Of a stretch of 64,000 nucleotides of DNA, positions 57,098 to 64,000 are shown piece after piece. Numbering within the stretch: the first letter of the stretch is position 1; every line of letters begins with the position of its first letter. A model generated the notes under the pieces. It was not told where the DNA came from. It did no database searches and saw nothing but the letters and a program-made list of their open reading frames with translations. The stretch is from Dipteris shenzhenensis. Its lineage: Eukaryota; Polypodiophyta; Polypodiopsida; Gleicheniales. The position numbers and the translations under genes are program-made. Location of the stretch: assembly GCA_047967505.1 (NCBI GenBank), contig CM106540.1; one strand, written 5' to 3'.

Positions 57098-57105
57098 ATC
57101 ACTTC
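57098..57105. repeat. 8-bp target duplication (right)
   Basis: ATCACTTC. Confidence 0.75.
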
Positions 57106-57965
57106 CAATAGGGTAAGGTATTCCTTACCCTCAATCCTAATTGGATCAACCAAAGCGAGGTGTGGCTTGGTTCCTGCCTCATCTAGATTATCTATGGAGG
57201 ATGGATATGCATGAGTCGGATATGATGATAAGATGACCTCCCTCTCAACTTGCTCCTCAGCTAGGTTAATACTATGCTCCTCAGGTTCTATGTTAAGGTT
57301 TATGTAATCTCCTCTAGCACTTGTTGATGGACCTCCTCCACCACTTTTGAATGTAGAGGGACCTTGGGGCTGCTCACCAACATCTTCATCAAGCTTGCTA
57401 GTTGCAAGGAGAACGATAAGGGCTGCATCTCTCTCAATAAAATGAATTAGGGAAGATGAATCATCCCCGATGGGAATAGCATACTCATGGTGGAGAGAGA
57501 TAGGGATATTATCCATGGCCCTACCTAGTGTCTTCTTGAAGTTAGCACTATGGTCAAAAGAGCTCAAAATATCCAATGAAACCCATTGGTGAGGGGAGTC
57601 AACAACAATCGCGATAGATTTCCCATGGATAAGTCTATCAAAAAACTAAAGAGAGGGATTATCAATAGGAAGGAGTGTGCTAAATTGAGACTCAAGATGG
57701 AATGCCTTGCAGAAGATAGCATAAACCTGATCTGTAGAGGCATGAGAATTAGTGGATCGAATCCACTGGTCAACAAAAGCCTCTCTAGGGGAAGCCATGA
57801 GTGCAGGAGGATGGTCGGGAAGACAAAAGAGGAGGCTGTGGAATGCAAGGTTACTCAAGAGTGGGAAACTAAAAATGTGAAAATGACCTTAGAAGTGTAA
57901 TTTATAAAATGGGCAATGCCTTTAAAAATGCATATTTTTATATTTATTGTTTTAACTTTGGAAAG

Positions 57966-57967
<2 letters not shown>

Positions 57968-58011
<44 letters not shown>
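57968..58011. repeat. (TC)n microsatellite
   Basis: Uninterrupted CT dinucleotides for about 40 bp. Confidence 0.95.
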
Positions 58012-58013
<2 letters not shown>

Positions 58014-58680
58014 ATTTCCATTAGCTATCTCCCTATCTCTTTCTCTCTCTCATAGACCCGCAAGGTCTTTTGAAAATGTTAATATATATTTCTTTCTTTC
58101 CCTCCCTTGCTCATAAAGTAAAATTCTCATTTGGGAAGGATTTTAAGGATTAGTGCAAATGTAGACATATCAGTCTAAAACTAATGAAATAAGTGTTTGG
58201 ATTATCCAAATAGAGCTCAAACACCCGGTCTCAAGTAGAATGAATTGGGAAAATTATAAACCAACTAAGGTCTTGTAGCATATCGACCATGCGATGGAGT
58301 GGCAGAGATTAACCACCACTTTGCACATAGCTAGGAATAATAATAGAATAAGCTGGAGGTGGAACATAGCACCTAGTGATTCCAAAGAGTAGAGAGACAA
58401 AGGTGGAGCAAGAGGTGAATTAGGAGGGTTGAGTAGGAGACGAGTGTGGAGATGAGGTTGAAGTAGTGTGAAGTTGACCAGGGTAGTGGAGAGCTACAAT
58501 CTTAGAGGCTAAAAAGTAGCAAAATTAACTCATCCCACTTAAACATATCAAACTCCAAGTGCCACCACTTAGTCTTCACCACACCATCATTTCACTTAGA
58601 TGGTGTTATATGCTCCATCATTTTTCTAAATAACATCACACACCCTATGATTGATCTATGAAGATGAAGATAACATAAGT
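58012..58680. other. Intergenic, no gene recognised
   Basis: Mixed sequence; only short frames. Confidence 0.4.
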
Positions 58681-58689
58681 TAAAAGGGT

Positions 58690-59420
58690 TACAAGGGTCA
58701 AAAACTAGTATCACTAACTGGTTCTACTATAGGAATAGTTAGAAGCTATGCTTGTGATCACTAACTAGTAATAACTGCTAGTGTCCACATTCCAATTAAG
58801 CCTATTGAATGTAGCTAGAATGATGGCTGATTTTCTCTAGCATGAAAATTAGTAAATATGTGATTGTGAAGTTCAAGATAAAACTATTGCTCACTAGCTG
58901 GTTTTTCTTATGGAAATAGTTAGAAGTCATAAATGTGATCACTACATAGTAGTAAGTAGTAGCTTGTAGTAACTATTTCCTATGGAAATAGTTAGAAGTC
59001 ATAAATGTGATCACTAAATAGTAGTAACTAGTAGCTAGTTTTTCCTATGGAAATAGTTAGAAGTCATAACTATGATCACTAAATAGTAGTAACTAGTAGT
59101 AGCTTGTAGTGATTAATTGGTTCTGCCCATGTTGGGACTAGTTAGAAATCACACAAAGATCACTAACTACTAGTAGTAACTAGTAGTGCCAGCACGATGG
59201 CCCATTCCCACCATCGCTATTATTAGTGTTCATCTCCCAATTAAGAATATTGAATGCCAGGCCAGTGGTTCATTTTCTCCTGCATGGAAATTGGTTGAGC
59301 ATGTAAAATTCTTGGTTGAAATCTCTGCATTAGACCACACAATAGTACTAGCATGGTGGTGGCTAATTTCCACCATCAGTAATATAAGTGTCCACATCCT
59401 CTAATTGAAAAGATTTTTTG
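58690..59420. repeat. Tandem repeats (GGAAATAGTTAGAAGTCATAA) and related blocks
   Basis: Four to five units of about 70-75 bp carry CCTATGGAAATAGTTAGAAG, TCATAAATGTGATCACTA and AATAGTAGTAACTAGTAG between 58880 and 59180, with older variants from 58700. Blocks around GTGTYCA(C/T)(A/C)T(C/T)CCAATTAAG and AG(C/T)ATGATGG at 58780, 59215 and 59350 are further duplicates. Confidence 0.7.
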
Positions 59421-60595
59421 TGGCCATCATACAAGCTCGATGGTTGTGCCAATTTCCTCCACTATGGTGGATAGCATTAGAGATGCATCATTAAGTCCCT
59501 TTGCACCTCACCCAAGGGGGTCACTCTCATAAATCTCATATAGCATGGATGAGCAAGTATGTATTAAAAATGCCCCTATTTTTTTATTTATACATTTTCT
59601 CATGTAATAGATCAACCCCTTCTTGCAATAGATTAACCCCTTCTTACGTGTATACATTTTTATCTTAAACTTTAGAGATATCTCTTTAATGTACATATAT
59701 ATATTACATTAATTTGCCATTTAATAAAACCCCTCATGCATGTAAACTGTATGTAAGTCCCTCTTGTTACAAAAGTACCCCTCTTTGAACTGACTTGCTA
59801 CATTAATGTTTATAAGTGACCCCACCCCCCCTCTTGCAAGACTTATCCCTGCAAGCCTTCTAGATCTTGGCAGGCCTTGCATCCCACCACTCTAGTAGAT
59901 ATAGTTTGACACACGGTCTCCTTGCAAGCATTGCTTCCTCTACTACTTACTTCTTGCACTCTTGCTTCCTCCTTGCACTCCTTCTCCCTCACAATCCTTC
60001 TCCTTGCAACTTTTGTTCCTTGTACTAACCTTGTAAGTCTTAGAGGAACACTCCATGTTCCAACTTCCTCTAGCTAGCTCCTACATGACATCTAGTGGTT
60101 CCATTTCTCTAGATAGTCTTGTAGTCATGGCATCTAATTTGTCCACCTACATCCATTGATATCTTGATCAATAGGATTTTGAGATGTCTTAGGGAAGTGA
60201 ATGTGAAGGAGGGATACCCATGTATGTGGGGGTGATATAGTCCACATCGACACAAATATGGTTGAGAATGTGACCAATGTCTATGGAGGCAGTTTGCAGA
60301 TTGGTTTCTTAGAGTGTCCAACCATGGAAGAAACATAACCGGATATCCATTAAATATCAAGATTTTTAGAATAAGACCAAAATTGAGTATTCATAAGAGA
60401 AAAAGTCATAAAAATTTTGTATATGTTAACAAGCTTGTATTCATAAGACCTAATCCAATGGCCATGTTTGCTAGTGATGTAGGCGTAGTGGGCCACGTCA
60501 ACCACTATGATGGTTGAGCACACCACTGCGATGGCCGTATGGGAGATGAGGGTACAAGACGAGGGTGGAGCAGTGTGAAGTCCCTCTAGAAAATA
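59421..60595. other. Intergenic, no gene recognised
   Basis: Repeated GTAATAGATCAACCCCTTCTTG / GCAATAGATTAACCCCTTCTTA near 59596-59645 and Cys/Leu-coding CTTGCACTCC words near 59950. Nothing assignable. Confidence 0.4.
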
Positions 60596-60599
60596 GTTG

Positions 60600-60950
60600 T
60601 TAAACCAACCATTTGTTGATGATACAAAACTTATCTCCCAAAAACATTGCCCAAGATGTCAATGGAGCTTTAGAATGCCTTAGCACTTTTTGCAAGGCTT
60701 CTAGGTCAGTGGTAAATCACTCAAAAATATGCTATTCGACTCTCATTGATGAAGACCAACATGTGTTGGCAACTTGGTTGTTTCACAAGATTCGTAAGGG
60801 CATTATTTTCAGACTATTGGGAATTCCAATAAATTTTTGACATGTCCATGAAGGATAGGCACGAACAGTTTCTAGACAGGTTTCAAAAAAGGCTTGATAA
60901 GTGAGAGGTATTCAAGCAAACCTGGGTGGTAGCAAGCTAAGGGTGTCCAC
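60600..60950 (+). pseudogene. LINE reverse-transcriptase fragment
   Basis: NQPFVDDTKLI at about 60604 matches the catalytic (F/Y)xDDT of non-LTR RT. One register on, ALECLSTFCKASRSVVNHSK fits the following L-x-x-F-x-x-x-SG-x-x-x-N-x-x-KS block, then FRLLGIPINF fits the YLG(I/V)P block. After a TGA and another register change, RHEQFLDRFQKRLDK follows, with a TGA where Trp is usual. Two frameshifts and the lack of flanking domains make this a relic. Confidence 0.6.
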
Positions 60951-61020
60951 TTCCGGACCACTTTCGGGTGAGTGTGACACCCGCTCGAGTGAAAATACAA
61001 AGGTTTTGCTTCGGTCTCCA

Positions 61021-61648
61021 ATACCTCGATCGAGGTATAAGCTCCAATGAAAATCACACACGAGGACAACCGAGCCAAGCCAATACCTCGATCGAGGTAC
61101 TGGGCTTTTTCACCGGACTAAGCCTCTACCTCGATCGAGGCTTGTTGGCAAGCCACCTATACATGCCACATCTACCTCGTTCGAGGTATCGTGGCAATCC
61201 AGCTCAACCTCGATCGAGGTTAGGTGGCATGTCCAGCATACCTCGATCGAGGTATGTGCCATCCGATAGGGCAGATGACATACCTCGATCGAGGTATGCT
61301 GGACACATGACTTGGCATCCCGCTTCTGCCGACATACCACGATCGAGGTATCGTGGCATGTCAAAACCTCCATCGACGTGGATGTACCCAGATGTATGGG
61401 CATGTCACAATACCTCGATCGAGGTATTGTGGCATGGCAATACCTCGATCGAGGTAGATGTACCGAGATGTATGGGCATGTCAAGAATACCTCGATCGAG
61501 GTATCGTGGCATGCCAATACCTCGATCGAGGTAGATGTGTCGAGATGTATGGGCATGTCAAGAATACCTCGATCGAGGTAGCTAAACCCTAATTTTTCTT
61601 ATAAAAGGAGAGCGACCCCCCTCATTCCGCATACCTCGATCGAGCTCC
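61021..61648. repeat. Array of the palindrome ATACCTCGATCGAGGTAT
   Basis: About 15 copies of TACCTCGATCGAGGTA (exact or with one to three changes) in 630 bp, spaced about 29-60 bp, each a self-complementary 14-18-mer. Spacers share GTGGCATG(G/C/T)CA, GATGTAC(C/T)GAGATGTATGG and GCATGTCAAGA. Open frames through it (TSIEV or IPRSR repeats) are artefacts of the palindrome. The last half copy lies downstream of the TATA box. Confidence 0.95.
61584..61607 (+). promoter_or_regulatory. Candidate promoter: telobox and TATA box
   Basis: AAACCCTAA (telobox) at 61584-61592 and TTATAAAAGG at about 61599-61608, immediately after the palindrome array. Downstream is a GC-richer leader (61632-61750) and then CTAG followed by GTAGGG, a splice-donor-like junction, leading into an AT-rich repeat. 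Order and spacing fit a plant pol II promoter with a first exon and intron. No coding frame is confirmed. Confidence 0.5.
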
Positions 61649-61749
61649 TCCTCATCCACCGATTTCGGATTTGTGGGACTTCGACGGAATTGCGCGAGCG
61701 ACGGAGAGCCACCAACGGACATCGACGGAGATGGACGGCGGGAGAGTCT

Positions 61750-63200
61750 AGGTAGGGTTTTTTTTATGTAGCATTTTCTTTTTGGTAGAATTTGATTAAA
61801 TTTTAGTTTATAAGAAAAATTATAAAATGCATTTTAATGTTTTTTTGAAATTTATGAATTATGAGATTTTTTATTTAAAATGTGTAAATGAATTTTTTTT
61901 TAAAAAATAGAGCTATTTTTAGTAAATAAAAAAACGTTCATATTAATAATTATAAAATATTTATAAATTTGAAATGCATTTGTAAAATTTTTTTAAAAAT
62001 TTTTGAATTACGACATTTATAATTTAAAATGTGAAAATTTTAAATTTAAAAAACGTTTAATGAGGCATTTTTTATTCAAAATGTGAAAATGTTCTATATT
62101 TCTATTTTTTTTATGTAGCATTTTCTTTTTGGTAGAATTTAATTAAATTTTAGGTTAAAAGAAAAATTATAAAAATTTTCTAAATTTGAAATGCAATATA
62201 ATGTTTTTTTGAAATTTATGAATTACGACATTTTTTATTTAAAATGTGAAAATGAAAATTTTTTTTAAAATAGAGCTATTTTTAGTAAATAAAAAAACGT
62301 TCATATTAATAATTATAAAATATTTATAAATTTGAAATGCATTTGTAAATTTTTTTAAAATTTTTGAATTACGACATTTATAATTTAAAATGTCAAAATT
62401 TTAAATTTAAAAAACGTTTAATGAGGCATTTTTTATTCAAAATGTGAAAATGTTCTATATTTCTATTTTTTTTATGTAGCATTTTCTTTTTGGTAGAATT
62501 TAATTAAATTTTAGTTTATAAGAAAAATTATAAAAATTTTCTAAATTTCAAATGCATTTTAATATTTTTTTGAAATTTATGAATTACGACATTTTTTATT
62601 TAAAATGTGAAAATGAAAATTTCTTTTTAAAATAGAGCTATTTTTAGTAAATAAAAAAACGTTCATATTAATAATTATAAAATATTTATAAATTTGAAAT
62701 GCATTTGTAAATTTTTTTAAAATTTTTGAATTACGACATTTATAATTTAAAATGTGAAAATTTTAAATTTAAAAAACGTTTAATGAGGCATTTTTTATTC
62801 AAAATGTGAAAATGTTCTATATTTCTGTTTTTTTAATGTAGCATTTTCTTTTTGGTAGAATTTAATTAAATTTATGTTTATAAGAAAAATTTTAAAAATT
62901 TTCTAAATTTCAAATGCATTTTAATGTTTTTTTGAAATTTATGAATTACGACATTTTTTATTTAAAATGTGAAAATGAATTTTTTTTTTTTTAATAGAGC
63001 TATTTTTATTAAATAAAAAACGTTCATAGGAATAATTATAAAGTATTTATAAATTTGAAATGCATTTGTAATTTTTTTTTAAAATTTTTGAATTACGACA
63101 TTTATAATTTAAAATGTGAAAATTTTAAATTTAAAAAACGTTTAATGAGGCATTTTTTATTCAAAATGTGAAAATGTAAAAATTAGGTTTTTAAAAATCA
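61750..63200. repeat. AT-rich ~350-362-bp tandem repeat, about four copies
   Basis: ATGTAGCATTTTCTTTTTGG begins units at about 61766, 62113, 62474 and 62836 (spacing 347, 361, 362). Other landmarks per unit are TAAATAAAAAAACGTTCATA, GAATTACGACATTTATAATT and AAAACGTTTAATGAGGCATT. Confidence 0.92.
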
Positions 63201-63560
63201 TCTTTGGAAAAAAAGAGATTAAAGTTATTTTTTTAAATTAGAGCTATTTTTATTGAAATAAAAAACGTTTAAATCTTAGTTTATAGGAATAATTATAAAA
63301 TATTTTTAAAATTGAAATGCATTTGAAAGTTTTTTAAAATGATTTTTGGAATTACGTAATTATTTATTTAAAATGAGAAAATGTAAATATTTTGTTTTTA
63401 AAATCATCTTTAAAAAAAAGACATTAAAGTTTAAATTAGTGCTATTTTTATTAATATAAAGAAACGTTTAAATTTTAGTTTATAGGAATAATTATAAAAT
63501 ATTTCTAAATCTGAAATGCATTTTAAAGTTTTTTTAATTATTTTTGGAATTATTTTTAGT
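63201..63560. repeat. Degenerate extension of the AT-rich repeat
   Basis: Two shorter diverged copies (landmarks AGAGCTATTTTTATT...AACGTTTAAAT and ATAGGAATAATTATAAAATA). Confidence 0.75.
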
Positions 63561-64000
63561 CTTCAAAACCATCTTTTAAAAAATCATCGTTTATGTGGAA
63601 TATTATAGATTATATAGTTGGTTAAGAGTTGTTTCATAATTTAGGTAGAGTAAGTAGGCTGTATAAAACACCACATGGGCATTATCCCTAAAACACCACA
63701 CCACATGGGCAAAGACCCCAACACTAGAGTGGTTAGATGCATAAGCATATGGCTAATTGGATCTTGTAAATGCACCAGCGCATTGAAAACACATACGTAA
63801 TTTATGATTGTCCAAAGGTCTCCTCTCTCCCCAAGCATGGGAACCAAGTGATGATCTATAGGAATGGCCATTAGTTGAGGTGGATTGCCCAACCAAAATA
63901 GATAATATTGAAAAGGCTTAATTATTTTCTCAAAGTTCTCGCTTTAAAAGGTCTGTAGTGCGAACCCGCTCTCTTTTTTAATGTGTAGTCCGAGAAATAC
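63561..64000. other. Right-edge region, no gene confirmed
   Basis: A minus-strand frame of about 83 codons (63641-63892) contains HHLVPMLGERGDLWTIINYV and has no recognised family. A short duplication ACACCACATGGGC(A) occurs at 63669 and 63699. Confidence 0.35.

Larger units (their letters stand above)
55171..57880 (-). pseudogene. Unrecognised multi-exon gene, decayed and interrupted
   Basis: Minus-strand exon 57880-57098 continues as 56612-56250 when an inserted element (56613-57097) is removed. A GTATGTAGC donor (56249) and TTGTAG acceptor (55535) then lead to exon 55534-55171. Readable parts: DQVYAIFCKAFHLESQF, WVSLDILSSFDHSANFKKTL, HHEYAIPIGDDSSSLIHF, a Gly/Ser linker, FDDVIDFDAIVNPTIDEMAR, REYDMFDKELMNLQREWF, and in the last exon DILWVDEYVGRKGGTKG, RRMALIGDYINRVAQHIL and a basic KPSKKKH end. 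Stops: TAG near 57646; TAA where the exon halves rejoin and again after EAIQ; two TAGs near 56300; TGA in the last exon. Most fall at Gln-like sites. Family unknown. Confidence 0.5.

Noticed and set aside
60968-61581. Repeat proteins with TSIEV or IPRSRY units
   Set aside because: The DNA palindrome TACCTCGATCGAGGTA gives such peptides on both strands; spacing is not a multiple of three.
61584-61592. Interstitial telomere repeat
   Set aside because: Only a single AAACCCTAA unit, better read as a promoter telobox.
61021-61648. CRISPR array
   Set aside because: Repeats are short palindromes with irregular spacing and related spacers, in a plant nuclear context with no cas genes.
63641-63892. 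Minus-strand 83-codon gene
   Set aside because: No motif, no splice support and close to the window edge; reported only as an unconfirmed frame.

Overview
The window looks like nuclear chromosomal DNA of a land plant, probably one with a large, repeat-rich genome. The evidence is Ty1/copia elements primed by the plant-type site TGGTATCAGAGC, GT-AG introns, a telobox/TATA promoter-like stretch, LINE relics, MITE-like foldbacks and long microsatellite and minisatellite tracts. I cannot name the species. There are no rRNA or tRNA genes, CRISPR arrays or bacterial operons that I can support. Almost everything is mobile-element or repeat derived; the only compact gene that reads cleanly is a small two-exon gene at 11.9-12.3 kb.

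Layout: 0.1-3.9 kb is a polypyrimidine/polypurine tract split by a non-autonomous copia-type element (minus strand, 780-3616). An AT-rich spacer follows. At 4.5-8.0 kb (plus) lies a large, stop-riddled but frame-preserved gene of an unrecognised family with an I-(D/N)-G-Q-H motif. 8.2-12.7 kb holds a LINE zinc-finger relic, duplicated repeats and the two-exon gene. A complete copia element with 5-bp target duplications (copy A) spans 12719-18214.

18.5-25.6 kb (minus) carries a second, divergent member of the 4.5-8 kb family. Here it continues through conserved introns into three consecutive Ulp1/C48-peptidase-like modules that share intron positions and exon sizes. This is the most unusual locus in the window.

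25.6-32.1 kb is simple sequence: CT tracts, then CCCCTCC arrays studded with GGCGGCCGCGGCCGCC palindromes, bounded by a CCAAT/TATA promoter-like segment. 32127-41427 is a composite of two copia copies (B fused to C) joined in the RNase H region with no LTR between them. 41.4-44.4 kb is a decayed DUF7869-like DDE transposase gene with a chromatin-reader-like tail.

47.5-54.3 kb is an old coding element interrupted by a second copy of the non-autonomous copia family (49697-52520, perfect GAAAT target duplication). 55.2-57.9 kb (minus) is another decayed multi-exon gene whose exon was hit by a 485-bp terminal-inverted-repeat element with an 8-bp target duplication. 58-60.9 kb has tandem repeats and a LINE reverse-transcriptase relic. 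61.0-61.65 kb is a dense array of the palindrome ATACCTCGATCGAGGTAT ending at a telobox and TATA box, followed by about four copies of a 350-360-bp AT-rich repeat.

Several long reading frames keep phase over kilobases while containing many stops, mostly TAG/TAA at positions that read naturally as Gln. C-to-T decay of methylated DNA is the simplest explanation, but alternatives are testable and are listed as findings.
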